DNA of 64,000 nucleotides from Pseudoxanthomonas sp. X-1 (GCF_020042665.1 NZ_CP083376.1:3446001-3510000); one strand, 5' to 3'; counted from the first letter of the stretch, positions 9,574-20,032 are shown. Notes: generated by a model not told the origin, from the letters alone. Made by a program: numbers and translations.

Positions 9574-11496
9574 TCAGATCTCCACCTGCGCCCCCAGCTC
9601 CACCAGCCGGTTGCCGGGGATGCGGAAGAAGTTGGTGGCCGGGGCGGCGTTGCGGTGCATAGCGGCGAACAGCTTGTCGCGCCAGACCGGCATGCCGCGG
9701 TGGGCGCTGGCCACGATGTTCTCGCGGCTGGCGAAGAAGGTGGTGTCCATCGGGTCGAAGTACGGCCCGCCCTGGTCGCAGCTGCGCATCAGCGCCAGCG
9801 GCACGTCCGGGGTCTCCATGAAGCCGAACTTGACGATGACGCGGTAGAACTCGTCGCCGATCTCCTCGACCTTCATGCGCTTGTCGGCCGGCGCATAAGG
9901 CAACGGCAGGGTGTACACGGTCAGGAAGACGTTGCGCTCGTGCAGGACCTTGTTGTGCTTGAGGTTGTGCAGCAGCGCGTGCGGCACCATGCCGGTCTGG
10001 GCGGTCAGGAACACCGCCGTGCCCGGCACGCGCGCCGGCGGGGCCAGCATCAGCCCGGGCAGGAAGCTGTCCAGCGCGATGCCGTCCTTGCGGATCTCCG
10101 CGCCCAGCAGCTCGCGCCCGCGCCGCCAGGTGCGCAGCAGGGTGAACACCACCAGGCCCAGCGCCAGCGGGAACCACGCGCCGTCGAAGAACTTGGCGCC
10201 GTTGGCGATGACGAAGCCGACATCGACGATGAAGAACACCACGCACAGCGGCAGCACCCAGGTGCGCCACTTCGGCCACAGCGCGCGCGCCACCAGCGCC
10301 AGCAGCATGGTGTCGATCATCATCGTGGCCGACACCGAGATGCCGTAGGCGGTGGCCAGCGCGGTGGAACTGCCGAAGGCCAGCACCACGGCCAGCACCG
10401 CCAGCATCATCATCCAGTTCACGCCCGGCACGTAGATCTGGCCGATGGTGTCGTGCGAGGTGTGCTTGACCGTCATGCGCGGGATGTAGCCCAGCTGCAT
10501 CGCCTGGCGCGCCACCGAGAAGGCGCCGCTGATGACCGCCTGCGAGGCGATGATGGCGGCCATGGTGGCCAGCACGATCATGGGGTACAGCGCCCAGTCC
10601 GGCACCGCCTCGTAGAACGGGTTGTTGACCGCGGCCGGGTCCTGCAGCACCAGCGCGCCCTGGCCCAAATAGTTGAGCATCAGGCACGGCAGCACCAGGA
10701 TGTACCAGGCGTAGCGGATCGGCTGGGCGCCGAAGTGGCCCATGTCCGCGTACAGCGCCTCGCCACCGGTCACCGCCAGCACCACCGCGCCCAGGATCAG
10801 CACCGAGTGCCAGCCGTGGGTCAGGAAGAAGTTCACCGCCCAGAACGGGTTGAACGCCTTGAGCACCTCGGGCGCATCGACGATGTTGTAGATGCCGATC
10901 GCCGCCAGGGACAGGAACCACACCGTGGTGATCGGCCCGAAGATCTTGCCGACCTTCTCGGTGCCGAAGCGCTGGGCCATGAACACCAGGATCAGGATGA
11001 CCACCGTGATCGGCACGATCCAGTGGTCCAGCGCCGGCGCCGCCACCTCCAGGCCCTCGACCGCGCCCAGCACCGAGATGGCGGGGGTGATCACGCCGTC
11101 GCCGAAGAACAGCGAGGCGCCGAAGATGCCGAGGATGCCGACCACGTAGGCCGACCGCGAGCCCTTGGGCAGGGTGCGCTGGGCCAGGGTCATCAGCGCC
11201 ATGATCCCGCCCTCGCCGTCGTTGTCGGCGCGCATGATGATGGTGACGTACTTGACCGTCACGGTGATCACCAGCGCCCAGAACACCAGCGACAGGATCC
11301 CTAGGATGGTGTCGTGGTTGCCGACTAGGCCGAAATGCGGCGAGAAGGCTTCCTTGAGCGTGTACAGCGGGCTGGTGCCGATGTCGCCGAACACCACGCC
11401 GATGGCGCCCAGCACCAGGCCGGGCATGCCCTGGTTGCCGTGGCCGTGGTGGGCGGGCGCGTTGCTGGTCGAGGTCGTGGCGGGGGGCGAGGACAT
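9574..11496 (-). CDS. kup: Low-affinity potassium transporter Kup
   Basis: Kup is a proton-coupled potassium uptake permease of the inner membrane (KUP/HAK/KT family). The 640-residue protein has the family's N-terminal signature [15 protein letters not shown] near residues 37-51, roughly twelve predicted membrane segments to about residue 440, and a C-terminal soluble tail of about 170 residues. It lies between ruvA (44 bases) and ruvB (87 bases) on the same strand and may be co-transcribed with them, although it has no known role in recombination. Confidence 0.95.
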   Translation of the reverse strand: MSSPPATTSTSNAPAHHGHGNQGMPGLVLGAIGVVFGDIGTSPLYTLKEAFSPHFGLVGNHDTILGILSLVFWALVITVTVKYVTIIMRADNDGEGGIMALMTLAQRTLPKGSRSAYVVGILGIFGASLFFGDGVITPAISVLGAVEGLEVAAPALDHWIVPITVVILILVFMAQRFGTEKVGKIFGPITTVWFLSLAAIGIYNIVDAPEVLKAFNPFWAVNFFLTHGWHSVLILGAVVLAVTGGEALYADMGHFGAQPIRYAWYILVLPCLMLNYLGQGALVLQDPAAVNNPFYEAVPDWALYPMIVLATMAAIIASQAVISGAFSVARQAMQLGYIPRMTVKHTSHDTIGQIYVPGVNWMMMLAVLAVVLAFGSSTALATAYGISVSATMMIDTMLLALVARALWPKWRTWVLPLCVVFFIVDVGFVIANGAKFFDGAWFPLALGLVVFTLLRTWRRGRELLGAEIRKDGIALDSFLPGLMLAPPARVPGTAVFLTAQTGMVPHALLHNLKHNKVLHERNVFLTVYTLPLPYAPADKRMKVEEIGDEFYRVIVKFGFMETPDVPLALMRSCDQGGPYFDPMDTTFFASRENIVASAHRGMPVWRDKLFAAMHRNAAPATNFFRIPGNRLVELGAQVEI

Positions 11497-11540
11497 GCGG
11501 CGCTAGCCTACTGCTGAAAAAGTGAGGATGTCCTGCACGC

Positions 11541-12131
11541 TCAGCGCAGGGCCGAACGCAGCGCCTTGCGGATGATCTGCGCCGCGTCGTCGCCGGCGGC
11601 GGCCGCGTCGCGGGCCATGCGCTGGGCCTCTGCCGGCTTGTAGCCGAGCTGCTGCAGGGCGATGACTGCCTCGGACTGCGGATCGGCCGGCGCGCTCATC
11701 GGCGTGATGACATCGCCGCCGGTCAGCGCCGCGGCGCGGTCGCGCAGTTCCACCACCATGCGCTCGGCGGTCTTCTTGCCGATGCCGGGGATGCGGGTGA
11801 GCGCGGTGACGTCGCCGGCCTGCACCAGCCGGGCGAACTCGTCCACGCTGACGCCGGAGAGGATGGCCAGGGCGATCTTGGCGCCGATGCCGGTGACCTT
11901 CTGCACGTCGCGGAACAACCGGCGCTCGCCCTCGCGCAGGAAGCCGTACAGCGAGACGCTGTCCTCCTTCTGCGCGTAATGGGTGAACAGCGTGACCTCG
12001 CGACCCAGCTCGGGCAGGTCGTAGATGGTGCTCATCGGCGCCTCCAGCTCGTAGCCGACGCCGCCGCCGACCTCGATCACCAGCCAGGGCGGGGACTTGG
12101 CGATGAGGATGCCGCGCAGGCGCCCGATCAT
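11541..12131 (-). CDS. ruvA: Holliday junction branch migration protein RuvA
   Basis: RuvA binds the four-way junction as a tetramer and recruits RuvB. The 196-residue product starts [10 protein letters not shown] as in homologues, with an OB-fold first domain and two helix-hairpin-helix motifs ([15 protein letters not shown] and [16 protein letters not shown] at about residues 75-130). A C-terminal domain for RuvB contact follows a Pro/Ala linker. Its ATG overlaps the ruvC TGA in an ATGA arrangement at 12128-12131. Confidence 0.97.
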   Translation of the reverse strand: MIGRLRGILIAKSPPWLVIEVGGGVGYELEAPMSTIYDLPELGREVTLFTHYAQKEDSVSLYGFLREGERRLFRDVQKVTGIGAKIALAILSGVSVDEFARLVQAGDVTALTRIPGIGKKTAERMVVELRDRAAALTGGDVITPMSAPADPQSEAVIALQQLGYKPAEAQRMARDAAAAGDDAAQIIRKALRSALR

Positions 12132-12694
12132 TTCCGGCTCCAGGCCACGCGCGCGTCCACGCCCATGCGCGCGGCGGTGGCGCGCACGTGGGCATGGGTG
12201 ATGGCCACCGCCAGCGCGTCGGCGGCGTCGGCCTGCAGCTTGCCTTTCAGGTTGAGCATGATCGCGACCATGTGCTGGATCTGTTCCTTCTCGGCGCTGC
12301 CCCGACCGACCAGCGCCAGCTTGATTTCCTTCGGCGCGTACTCGTGCACCGGCAGGTCGCGCAGGACCACGGCGCTGATCGCCGCGCCGCGCGCCTGGCC
12401 CAGCTTGAGCGCCGAGTCGGCACTCTTGCCGACGAACACCTGCTCGATCGCCACCTCGTGCGGCTGCCAGGCGTCCACCAGCTCGGCCAGTCCCAGCAGC
12501 AGGCGCTTGAGCCGCAGCGGGAATCCGCCCTCGCCCAGCAGCACCAGCGGCCCGTTGTAGACATGGACCGCCCGCCCGGCGGCATCCACATCGATGATGC
12601 CGATGCCGGTGCGCTGCGAGCCCGGGTCGATGCCGAGGATGCGCACGCAGCCCGGGCTTGGGCTGCGCAGCTGCGGCACCGGCGCCTCGTCCAT
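12128..12694 (-). CDS. ruvC: Crossover junction endodeoxyribonuclease RuvC
   Basis: RuvC resolves Holliday junctions by symmetric nicking. The 188-residue protein has the RNase H-like fold motif [10 protein letters not shown] with catalytic D23, then IEQVFVG with a second acidic residue near position 82, and a C-terminal acidic cluster in [12 protein letters not shown]. The start at 12694 gives a tail about 15 residues longer than E. coli RuvC; no later ATG precedes the conserved core. It is translationally coupled to ruvA. Confidence 0.95.
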   Translation of the reverse strand: MDEAPVPQLRSPSPGCVRILGIDPGSQRTGIGIIDVDAAGRAVHVYNGPLVLLGEGGFPLRLKRLLLGLAELVDAWQPHEVAIEQVFVGKSADSALKLGQARGAAISAVVLRDLPVHEYAPKEIKLALVGRGSAEKEQIQHMVAIMLNLKGKLQADAADALAVAITHAHVRATAARMGVDARVAWSRK

Positions 12695-12809
12695 CACGGC
12701 CTGCGCCTGCCCTGCAGGCGTCCGGTCGGACCGCGCCGATGCGCCGTGGCGAACTCCCCGTCCCGATCCCCGAGTCCCGCTGCCTGTGCGCGTCCCCGGC
12801 GGCACAGGC

Positions 12810-13547
12810 TCAGCTTCCCTCGCCCAGCGCGGCCTGATCGGCGTTGGAATAGACGTTCTGCACGTCGTCCAGATCCTCGAGCATGGCCAGCAGCTTGGAC
12901 ACCTGCTGGGCGGTCTCGCCGTCCACCGCCACGTCGTTGTCGGCGCGGAAGGTGACCTCGGCATAGCCCGGGGTGAAGCCGGCGGCGGCGAGCGCCTGCC
13001 GGACCTCCTCGAACCCTTCCGGCGTGGTCAGCACGTCGATCGCGCCGTCCTCCGGGTAGACCACCACGTCCTCGGCGCCGGCCTCGATGGCCGCCTCGGT
13101 CAGCGCGTCCTCGTCCAGGCCGCCGTCGAAGCTCAGCACGCCGAGCTTCTTGAACATGAAGGCCACCGAGCCCTCGGTGCCCATGTTGCCGCCGCACTTG
13201 GCGAAGGCATGGCGCACGTCGGCCACGGTGCGCACGCGGTTGTCGGTCAGGCAGTCCACGATCACGGCCACGCCGCCGGGCGCGTAACCCTCGTAGCGGA
13301 TGGTCTCGTACTCGACGCCTTCCAGCTCGCCGGTGGCCTTCTTGATCGCGCGCTCCATGACGTCCTTGGTCATGTTGGCCGCCAGGCCCTTGTCCATGGC
13401 CGTGCGCAGCGCGGGATTGTTGGCCGGATCGCCGCCGCCGGGGCCGCGCGCGGCCACGCTGATCTCGCGGATGATCTTGGTGAACACCTTGCCGCGCTTG
13501 GCGTCCATGGCGTTCTTGCGGGCTTCGATCGAAGGGCCTCGACCCAT
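12810..13547 (-). CDS. yebC: YebC/PmpR family protein (TACO1-like)
   Basis: Members of this family bind DNA or help ribosomes through polyproline stretches. The 245-residue protein begins [19 protein letters not shown], the xanthomonad variant of the usual MAGHSKWANIKHRK start. It contains the conserved segments [18 protein letters not shown] and [19 protein letters not shown]. Length is normal. It lies just upstream of ruvC, a widely conserved neighbourhood. The start at 13547 is set by that conserved N-terminus; the frame is open further upstream. Confidence 0.96.
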   Translation of the reverse strand: MGRGPSIEARKNAMDAKRGKVFTKIIREISVAARGPGGGDPANNPALRTAMDKGLAANMTKDVMERAIKKATGELEGVEYETIRYEGYAPGGVAVIVDCLTDNRVRTVADVRHAFAKCGGNMGTEGSVAFMFKKLGVLSFDGGLDEDALTEAAIEAGAEDVVVYPEDGAIDVLTTPEGFEEVRQALAAAGFTPGYAEVTFRADNDVAVDGETAQQVSKLLAMLEDLDDVQNVYSNADQAALGEGS

Positions 13548-13623
13548 GACACACTTCCGTTGGCTGAACTTGAGACGAAGCGGCAATTTTACTCCAAGCC
13601 GCGCGCCCTGCCGCCCCGCGCCC

Positions 13624-14271
13624 TCAGCGGCGGAACCGCCCGTGGCGCAGGAAGGCCACCACCTGGCGCGCGGCCTGCGGCGAGAACGGCAGGCCGGTGT
13701 GGCTGGCACGCACGCAGCAGTGGTCGACCAGGCCGGACAGGCGGGTCTCGGCCAGGGCCACGGTGCCGTCGGAGGTCTCGTCCATGCCCGCCAGCAGGCG
13801 GCCGACGCCGCGCGGCACGTCGCCGGCGATCATCCCGACCTCGGTGGGGCCGCTCCAGGGCGGGCAGCCCCGGTCCAGCAGCAGCGCGCTGCGGCCGAGC
13901 ACCCCGCCCCAGCCGCGTTGCGCCAGGGCCTGCGCGGTCTGGCTGCCGGACAGCGGCGAGCCCAGGCAGACCAGGCGCGGCACCGGCAGGCCTGGATGCC
14001 GGCGCAGGGTCTCCAGCGCGATCAGGCCGCCCAGGCTATGCCCGACCAGATGGGTCGGGCGCCCCTGGCGCAGGCGCTCGGCCAGGCGCGCGATGGCCAC
14101 CTGCGGGCCGCCGGTGACGCTGGGATAGCCGAAGGGTTCGGCGGCGAAGCCCGCCTGCCGCAGCCGCCAGGCCAGCGGCCGCATCCACAGCGGCGCATGC
14201 CAGATGCCATGCAGCAGCAGTACCGGGGGCAGCGGCGCCGACAGCGCGGCGCGGGCGTCGGCGTGACTCAG
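13624..14271 (-). CDS. Alpha/beta hydrolase (lipase-like); start uncertain
   Basis: The protein has an alpha/beta hydrolase fold: [12 protein letters not shown] near its N-terminus supplies the oxyanion-hole HG motif, and GHSLGG in the middle is the nucleophile elbow with its serine. A histidine in [16 protein letters not shown] near the C-terminus could complete the triad. No ATG, GTG or TTG in frame lies near the start of the fold. The coordinate given uses a CTG at 14271; CTG at 14244 is also possible, and either would be unusual. It sits between the I78-like lipoprotein and yebC on the same strand. Substrate is unknown; it resembles small lipases and PGAP1-like esterases. Confidence 0.75.
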   Translation of the reverse strand: MSHADARAALSAPLPPVLLLHGIWHAPLWMRPLAWRLRQAGFAAEPFGYPSVTGGPQVAIARLAERLRQGRPTHLVGHSLGGLIALETLRRHPGLPVPRLVCLGSPLSGSQTAQALAQRGWGGVLGRSALLLDRGCPPWSGPTEVGMIAGDVPRGVGRLLAGMDETSDGTVALAETRLSGLVDHCCVRASHTGLPFSPQAARQVVAFLRHGRFRR

Positions 14272-14543
14272 TCGCAGGTCACCGCGGTGATCCGGTCCTG
14301 GGCATCGACGTGCACGGTGACGCGGTCCATGCCGATGTCCGCGGAGGTCTCGCCCGCGCCGAGGGTGCGGATGCGCGTGGCGCGGCTCTCGGCCTGGATG
14401 CGGTCCAGCACGCCCTGCTCGGCCACCCGGCCGATGGCCCAGCTGCCCGACGCGGAGGTGCACCGCATCATCTTCTCCCCACCGCAGCCGGCCAGCAGCG
14501 CGCAGCCCAGGGACAGTCCCAACAGGGCACGATTTCCTCGCAT
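14268..14543 (-). CDS. Peptidase inhibitor I78 family lipoprotein
   Basis: This small lipoprotein precursor has 91 residues, a lipobox LLAGC near residue 20 and, after it, a domain whose second half reads IRTLGAGETSADIGMDRVTV then an aspartate-rich turn and ITAVTC. This matches the I78 family, potato-inhibitor-like inhibitors of serine proteases. The start at 14543 has a good ribosome site (AGGAAGC). Its 3' end touches the likely start of the hydrolase gene, suggesting co-translation. A possible role is guarding the envelope against proteases; the target is not known. Confidence 0.78.
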   Translation of the reverse strand: MRGNRALLGLSLGCALLAGCGGEKMMRCTSASGSWAIGRVAEQGVLDRIQAESRATRIRTLGAGETSADIGMDRVTVHVDAQDRITAVTCD

Positions 14544-14606
14544 CGAAGCTTCCTCCATGACGTAAGCCCAGAGCATGACCCAAGCGCGGGCCGCGCTCAA
14601 CCGCGC

Positions 14607-15116
14607 TCAGGCGGGGCGACGCAGGATGAATTCGTCGTCCAGGACGTTGCCCACGGCGAACTGGTACTCGCCCACCTTGGCGAACCCGTGCCGCGCGTAG
14701 AAGCGCTGCGCACCGAAGTTCTGCGACCACACGCCGACCCATAGCGGGCGCGGCCCGTCGCGCAGCAGCCAGTCCACCGTCGCCTGGAACAGCCGGGTGC
14801 CGATGCCGGCGTTCTGCTGCCCCTGCAGCAGATAGAGGCGCTTGAGCTCGCCATCGCCGGGCTGCACGCCCGGATGCGGCAGGCCGCACGGACCGGCGGC
14901 CGAATGCCCGATCGCCTGGCCGTCGTGCTCGGCCAGGAAGATCGCGTAGTCCGGATGCGCCAGCACGATCCGCATGCGCTCCAGCGCGTAGGCCTCGTCG
15001 AGGAAATCGCGCAGGTCGCGCGCCGGGTACAGATGCCCGAAGGTCTGCACGAAGGTGCGCTCGGCCAGCGCCGAGAGCGCCGGGGCATCGTCGAGGGTGG
15101 CGCGGCGGATCAGCAT
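14607..15116 (-). CDS. GNAT family N-acetyltransferase
   Basis: The 169-residue protein is a single GNAT acetyl-CoA-dependent transferase domain. ELKRLYLLQGQQNAGIGTRLF (about residues 88-108) forms the acyl-CoA pyrophosphate-binding loop (Q-x-x-G-x-G/A), and WSQNFGAQRFYARHGFAKVG near the C-terminus is the typical last beta-alpha unit. The acceptor substrate cannot be told from sequence. It lies between aspS (95 bases upstream) and the I78 lipoprotein. Confidence 0.9.
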   Translation of the reverse strand: MLIRRATLDDAPALSALAERTFVQTFGHLYPARDLRDFLDEAYALERMRIVLAHPDYAIFLAEHDGQAIGHSAAGPCGLPHPGVQPGDGELKRLYLLQGQQNAGIGTRLFQATVDWLLRDGPRPLWVGVWSQNFGAQRFYARHGFAKVGEYQFAVGNVLDDEFILRRPA

Positions 15117-15211
15117 GAGGCTAGGCCCGAGCCGGAAGGAACGAGGACCGCGTGGAGAAGCAGGGGCGAAGGCCGGTCACGGCAGCGCCCTGTACCCGCG
15201 CCTCGTCCTCA

Positions 15212-16966
15212 TCACGCGTTGCTCTTCTCGCGCACCTGCACGTGCACCTCGGCCAGCTGCGCGTCCGGGATCGGCGAGGGCGCGTCGGTCATCAGGTCCT
15301 GCGCGCCGGTGGTCTTGGGGAAGGGAATGACGTCACGGATCGATTCGGTGCCGGCCATCAGCGCGGCGATGCGGTCGATGCCGAAGGCGATGCCGCCGTG
15401 CGGCGGGGCGCCGTAGTTGAGCGCGTCGAGCAGGAAGCCGAACTTGGCGCGCGCTTCTTCCGCGCCGATGCCGAGCAGTTCGAACACCGCGCTCTGCATC
15501 TCCGGGCGGTGGATACGGATCGAACCGCCGCCGATCTCGTTGCCGTTGAGCACCATGTCGTAGCCGCGCGAGACCGCGGTCCTGGCGTGGGCACGCAGGT
15601 CCTCGATCGAATCCACCGCCGGCGCGGTGAACGGATGGTGCAGGGCCACGTAGCGCTGCGCCTCCTCGTCCCACTCGAACATCGGGAAGTCGGTGACCCA
15701 CAGCGGGCGCCAGCCGTCCTGGATCAGGCCGAAGTCCTTGCCGGCCTTCAGGCGCACCGCGCCCATGAAGTCCGAGACCTTGCCGTAGGCACCGGCGCCG
15801 AAGAACACCAGGTCGCCCTTGCCCGCGCCGACATGCGCGATGAGCGCGGCGAACTTGTCCTCGGCGAAAAACTTGGCGATCGGCGAGGTGATCTCGCCGC
15901 TCTCGCCGATCTTGACGTAGGCCAGGCCCTTGCTGCCGTACTTGGCCGCATGCGCGGCGTACTCGTCGATCTGCTTGCGCGACAGCGTCGCGCCGCCGGG
16001 GATGCGCAGCGCGGCGACGCGGCCGTCGGCGTCGTTGGCCGGCCCGGTGAACACCGCGAACTCGCTGTCCTTGACCAGCTCGGCCACATCGACCAGCTCC
16101 AGGTCGATGCGCAGGTCCGGCTTGTCCGAGCCGTAGCGGCGCATCGCCTCGGCCCAGGTCATGCGCGGGAACTGCGCGTCCAGCTCGACGTCCACGACCT
16201 CCTTGAAGATCGCGCGGATCATCTCCTCGACGAAGTCCTGCACATCGCGCTCGCGCACGAAGGCGAACTCCATGTCCAGCTGGGTGAACTCCAGCTGGCG
16301 GTCGGCGCGCAGCGCCTCGTCGCGGAAGCAGCGCGCGATCTGGTAGTAGCGGTCGAAGCCGGCCACCATCAGGATCTGCTTGAACAGCTGCGGGCTCTGC
16401 GGCAGCGCGTAGAACTCGCCCGGGTGCATGCGCGCCGGCACCAGGAAGTCGCGCGCGCCTTCCGGCGTGGCCTTGGTCAGGATCGGGGTCTCGATGTCCT
16501 GGAAGCCGCGCGCGTCCAGGTGGCGGCGCAGGGCCTGCACCAGCCTGATGCGGGTGCGCTGCATGCGCTGCATCTCCGGACGGCGCAGGTCGAGATAGCG
16601 GTACTTCAGGCGGGTGTCCTCGCCCGGGTTCTCGTGCGCGTGGAACGGCAGCGGCGCGGCCTTGTTGAGCACGGTGATCTTCGAGGCGATCACTTCGACC
16701 TTGCCGGTCCTGAGCTTGTCGTTGACCGCATGGCGCGCGCGGACCACGCCCTCGACCTGCAGCACGTCCTCGTAGCCCAGCGAGGCGGCCACGGCGAACA
16801 CCTCGGCGTTGTCCAGTTCGACCGTGACCTGGACGATGCCCTCGTGGTCGCGCAGGTCGATGAAGCACACCCCGCCCTGGTTGCGGGCCACGTCGGTCCA
16901 GCCGGCCAGGGTGACGGTTTGGCCGATCAGGGTCTCGTCGACCAGGCCGCAGAAGTGGGTACGCAT
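15212..16966 (-). CDS. aspS: Aspartyl-tRNA synthetase
   Basis: AspRS charges tRNA-Asp. The 584-residue protein has an N-terminal OB-fold anticodon-binding domain ([28 protein letters not shown]). Class II motif 2 is present as [20 protein letters not shown], the bacterial GAD insertion domain lies in the middle, and motif 3 ([13 protein letters not shown]) is near the C-terminus. Length is that of bacterial-type AspRS. The start at 16966 (MRTHFCG) is the conserved one. It is the most upstream gene of the minus-strand block that runs towards yebC-ruvC. Confidence 0.97.
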   Translation of the reverse strand: MRTHFCGLVDETLIGQTVTLAGWTDVARNQGGVCFIDLRDHEGIVQVTVELDNAEVFAVAASLGYEDVLQVEGVVRARHAVNDKLRTGKVEVIASKITVLNKAAPLPFHAHENPGEDTRLKYRYLDLRRPEMQRMQRTRIRLVQALRRHLDARGFQDIETPILTKATPEGARDFLVPARMHPGEFYALPQSPQLFKQILMVAGFDRYYQIARCFRDEALRADRQLEFTQLDMEFAFVRERDVQDFVEEMIRAIFKEVVDVELDAQFPRMTWAEAMRRYGSDKPDLRIDLELVDVAELVKDSEFAVFTGPANDADGRVAALRIPGGATLSRKQIDEYAAHAAKYGSKGLAYVKIGESGEITSPIAKFFAEDKFAALIAHVGAGKGDLVFFGAGAYGKVSDFMGAVRLKAGKDFGLIQDGWRPLWVTDFPMFEWDEEAQRYVALHHPFTAPAVDSIEDLRAHARTAVSRGYDMVLNGNEIGGGSIRIHRPEMQSAVFELLGIGAEEARAKFGFLLDALNYGAPPHGGIAFGIDRIAALMAGTESIRDVIPFPKTTGAQDLMTDAPSPIPDAQLAEVHVQVREKSNA

Positions 16967-17131
16967 GTGAGGAAACTCCGGGCAGGCCGCACGCCGCGGC
17001 CGGGAAAGCCGGCTATTTTGCGGCCCGCGCCGGGGCGCGGCAAATGCGGGCCCAACGGCCCGCGCCAGCTGACGGGACGGCGCCCGGGCCGCGTGTATAG
17101 TCCGGCCCACTCGACCACCCGGAGCCGTGCC

Positions 17132-17842
17132 ATGTTGCGACTGTTTGCGGTGCTGCTGTTTGCCTCAGGCGTGTATGCGGCCGCGCCGGCCCATGCCCAG
17201 GATTCAGTCACCTGCGAGAGCCAGAACAACCGCTACCGCGAATGCCGGGGCCTGGACGGCCGCGTCCGGCTGGACCGCGCCCTGTCAGACGCGCCCTGCA
17301 TCGAGGGCCGAACCTGGGGCTCGCGTGGCGGGATGATCTGGGTCGACCGCGGCTGCCGCGGCCGCTTCGTGTCCGTCCGCGGCGGCGGCTGGGGCGACCG
17401 CCCGGGCTCGGGCCGGACCGTGCGCTGCGAAAGCACCGACAACCGCACCCGCGAATGCGCCGCCGGCTTCCGCGGCCGCGCCGTGCTGGTGCGCCAGCTG
17501 TCCGACAGCCGTTGCGTGGAGGGCCGCAGCTGGGGCCAGCGCGGCGGCAACCTCTGGGTCAGCCAGGGCTGCCGCGGCGAGTTCGCAGAAGGCCGCGGCG
17601 GCGGCTGGGGCGGCGGCCCGCCGGACGGCCCGGGCTGGGGCAACGCCAATCCCAACTACACCGTGACCTGCTCCAGCAGCGACAACCGCCGCAGCAGCTG
17701 CGGCTGGGACCGCCGCAACGGCCGTCCGGTGATCGTCAAGCAGCTCTCCAGCAGCCCCTGCATCGAAGGCAGGACCTGGGCCTGGCGCGGCGACCAGATC
17801 TGGGTCGACGAAGGCTGCCGCGCCCGCTTCGGCGCGCGCTGA
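17132..17842 (+). CDS. Exported DUF3011 protein with three Cys/Trp-rich repeats
   Basis: The 236-residue precursor has a signal peptide (about residues 1-22, ending AHA). Three tandem DUF3011 units of about 54 residues follow. Each begins V-x-C-x-S/T-x-D/N-N-R, has four cysteines and contains a C-I/V-E-G-R-T/S-W core followed by IWVDxGCRxxF. Gly-rich linkers join them ([20 protein letters not shown]). The paired cysteines suggest disulfides and a periplasmic or secreted location. The function of the domain is not known; similar proteins are common in xanthomonads. A ribosome site GGAG precedes the start and a TATAGT box lies at 17096-17101. Confidence 0.9.
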   Translation: MLRLFAVLLFASGVYAAAPAHAQDSVTCESQNNRYRECRGLDGRVRLDRALSDAPCIEGRTWGSRGGMIWVDRGCRGRFVSVRGGGWGDRPGSGRTVRCESTDNRTRECAAGFRGRAVLVRQLSDSRCVEGRSWGQRGGNLWVSQGCRGEFAEGRGGGWGGGPPDGPGWGNANPNYTVTCSSSDNRRSSCGWDRRNGRPVIVKQLSSSPCIEGRTWAWRGDQIWVDEGCRARFGAR

Positions 17843-17893
17843 TCGCCTTCAGGGTCGATCCGGCCGCGCCCGCAAGCGTGGCAGGCATCGCAG

Positions 17894-17924
17894 AGAGGCC
17901 GGGCTGACGCCCGGCCTCTTTTTT
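17894..17924 (+). terminator. Intrinsic terminator after the DUF3011 gene
   Basis: An 11-bp perfect stem, AGAGGCCGGGC with GCCCGGCCTCT, closes a TGAC loop and is followed by a run of six T. It ends transcription of the DUF3011 gene. Confidence 0.92.
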
Positions 17925-18369
17925 GCTCTGCGCCATTCGCCCGAAGGCCTGACCAGCGAAACGGACTTCGCCAAGCAGCCGCGACCGGCCAGACACGGTC
18001 TCTCGGCTCGGCGGTGCCTAGAAAGCCGACGCTTGAATGAGAAAGGCCTGACTGCGCCATCGCCGCTGCGGACCGTCCAGGATCGCTCTCTACCCAACCG
18101 GCCAGATCGAGGCCAGCTGAGGGAATCAGGACTCCTTCCGATCTTCGACCCGAAGTCCTACGACATCACGCGCGCGGCAGCGGGCCGGCGGGCGGTGGCC
18201 GCGCCCAGCGAGGCAGCACGCCGAGCGCCCGAATCAGGGCAGGACGCCCTGATCGAGGGGTAAGCGGCCGCCGCCCGCCGGCCTGCTGCCCACACGAAGC
18301 CAGAGCGCGCTCGCCGGGCTCCGACGATCAAGGGAAGAAGCTCTTGCGGCAAAGCAGGCAGGCGATCGA
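17925..18369. other. Intergenic stretch with the first copy of a large palindromic repeat
   Basis: This 445-base stretch has no gene that I can support. From about 18145 it carries repeat copy A (listed separately). The remainder shows no domain-like reading frame. Confidence 0.6.
18145..18296 (+). repeat. Large intergenic stem-loop repeat, copy A
   Basis: One of three related copies in the window. Arms of 26 bases at 18177-18202 and 18264-18289 pair with two mismatches. Inside, ATCAGGGC (18233-18240) and GCCCTGAT (18246-18253) form a nested hairpin. The left flank CGACCCGAAGTCCTA and the loop block CCGAGCGCCCGAATCAGGGC are shared with the other copies. Confidence 0.9.
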
Positions 18370-18666
18370 TCAATCGCCGCTGGAAGGCGTAGCAGGCTTG
18401 GCTTCGCTGGCCGCCGGCTTGGACTCGCTGCTGCTGGACGTGCTGCTGCCCGCCCCCTCGACCAGATTGCGCTTCTTGTCGCCGTCCTTCTTGAAATCGG
18501 TCTCGTACCAGCCGCCGCCGGCCAGGCGGAACGCCGGCGCCGTCACCTGGCGCCTGACGGTCTGCGCGCCGCATTGCGGGCAGGTGTCCGGGTCGGGGTC
18601 GGAGAGCTTCTGCAGCTTGTCGAAGCTGTGGCCACAGGTGGTGCACTGGTAGGCGTAGATCGGCAT
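18370..18666 (-). CDS. FmdB-type zinc ribbon protein
   Basis: The 98-residue protein starts MPIYAYQCTTCGHSFDKLQK and has a four-cysteine zinc ribbon (C8, C11, C29, C32), which defines the FmdB/CxxC_CxxC_SSSS regulatory-protein family. A low-complexity Ser/Ala/Lys tail follows from about residue 70. The family is named after a formamidase regulator but its biochemical role is unclear. The start at 18666 matches the conserved N-terminus; the open frame upstream is not coding-like. It lies 64 bases after the antiporter gene on the same strand. Confidence 0.92.
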   Translation of the reverse strand: MPIYAYQCTTCGHSFDKLQKLSDPDPDTCPQCGAQTVRRQVTAPAFRLAGGGWYETDFKKDGDKKRNLVEGAGSSTSSSSESKPAASEAKPATPSSGD

Positions 18667-18730
18667 GGCGATGACAGGGTTGGCGTTGGCGGATTGCGGG
18701 CGCCAACGGTGGGGGCTGGAGGGCGCCGAA

Positions 18731-20032
18731 TCAAGCGGTCCGGTCGGTGCGATCGGCATCCTCGGGCAGCGGACCCGAATCCTGCGCCGGTGGCACGGCC
18801 GCGCGCACCCGCTCCTGGTGGAACTCCGAGGCGCCCGGCGCCAGCAGCGTGGCCGCCGCCCCGCCGGCCGCCGGCGCATAGCGCTCCGGCGCGGTTTCCA
18901 CCGGATCCACGTCGAACGGCGTGCGGAACACCAGCGAGGGCAGCAGCGTGGTCAGCGTCGCATACAGCAACAGCCCGCCGAACAGCGCGTCGGGGATGGC
19001 GAAGCGCTCGCGCAGCACCCCGGCCAACACCAGCGTGAAGATCAGCGTCGGCGCCAGCGCCGTGCCGATGCGCAGGCCGGTGCGCAGCGACTCGCCGAAG
19101 GTCAGCCTGCGCTGCAGCGCCAGCAGCCCGACCCGCAGCGGCAGCACCACCGCCGTCAGCGCCAGGCCCACGCCCAGCGCGCCCAGGCTCAGCGCGCCGG
19201 CGGGCACCTTGGTGCCTGAGTAGAAGAAATAGAACGGCACAAAGAAGCTGGCGAACAGGCGCACCGCGTGCAGGTTGTCGTGCGAGGCCAGCGTCGGCAT
19301 GCGCTGGCGCAGCAGCCGCGCCACCAGGCCGGTGACGAAGGCGCCGACCAGATCGTGCACGCCGATCAGGTGGGTCACGTAGGCGGCGATCACGCCGACC
19401 ATCACCAGTAGCGAGAACTCCGCGCCGGGCGAATGCGGCAGCACCCAGCGTCCCAGCGCGATGAACAGCAGCGGCAGGCCGACCAGCATGGCTAACAGGG
19501 CCAGCGTGGACCCCAGCATCTCCAGCGGCGGGCTGGCCGACTGCAGCACCACGAACAGCACCGCCAGCGCCAGCAGTTCGCCGGCGATGGCCTTGTTGGT
19601 CACCCAGAACTGCTCCTTGGTGTCCAGCCCCAGCCGCCCCAGCGTGTCGATGATGAAGCCGGTGGAAGGCGTCAGCAGGGCCAGCGCCAGCAGCGCGGCC
19701 GCCTGCCAGGACAGCCCCGCATAGCGCCAGGCCAGCCACGCCACCGCGGCCAGGCTGGCCGAGCGCGCCAGCAGATGGATCACCAGCTGCTTCCAGCCCT
19801 TGCGCAGCGCCTTGGGGTCCACCTCCAGGCCGGCGAACAGGAACAGCGAGGAGATGCCCAGCGAGGCCATCAGCGCCACCACCCCGTCCTCGACCGGCTT
19901 GCCGATGACCAGCGCGGCGACCACGCCGAAGGCCAGGCAGGTCAGCGGCGCGGGCAGCTTGAACTGCTGCAGGAACCGCGGAATGACCAGCAGCCCGAAG
20001 ATCAGCAGCAGATAGATCAGTTCTCGGCTCAC
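18731..20032 (-). CDS. CPA2-family cation:proton antiporter
   Basis: The 433-residue membrane protein has 11-13 hydrophobic segments from the first residues (LIYLLLIFGLLVIPRFLQQF) to about residue 375, with the Na+/H+ exchanger motif LFLFAGLEVD near residue 63. A short hydrophilic tail ends it; no RCK/TrkA-N nucleotide-binding domain is attached, unlike KefB/KefC. It probably exchanges sodium or potassium for protons across the inner membrane. Ion specificity cannot be told. It is divergent from the compatible-solute operon, across an interval holding a short palindrome. Confidence 0.88.
   Translation of the reverse strand: MSRELIYLLLIFGLLVIPRFLQQFKLPAPLTCLAFGVVAALVIGKPVEDGVVALMASLGISSLFLFAGLEVDPKALRKGWKQLVIHLLARSASLAAVAWLAWRYAGLSWQAAALLALALLTPSTGFIIDTLGRLGLDTKEQFWVTNKAIAGELLALAVLFVVLQSASPPLEMLGSTLALLAMLVGLPLLFIALGRWVLPHSPGAEFSLLVMVGVIAAYVTHLIGVHDLVGAFVTGLVARLLRQRMPTLASHDNLHAVRLFASFFVPFYFFYSGTKVPAGALSLGALGVGLALTAVVLPLRVGLLALQRRLTFGESLRTGLRIGTALAPTLIFTLVLAGVLRERFAIPDALFGGLLLYATLTTLLPSLVFRTPFDVDPVETAPERYAPAAGGAAATLLAPGASEFHQERVRAAVPPAQDSGPLPEDADRTDRTA

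Noticed and set aside
15152..17131. Long plus-strand extension upstream of the DUF3011 gene
   Set aside because: It runs antisense through aspS; the signal peptide fixes the true start at 17132.
18158..18369. Repeat-derived peptide reading PSIRASCPDSGARR on the minus strand
   Set aside because: The same peptide appears at all three repeat copies because of DNA repetition, without start signals; it is not evidence of a protein.
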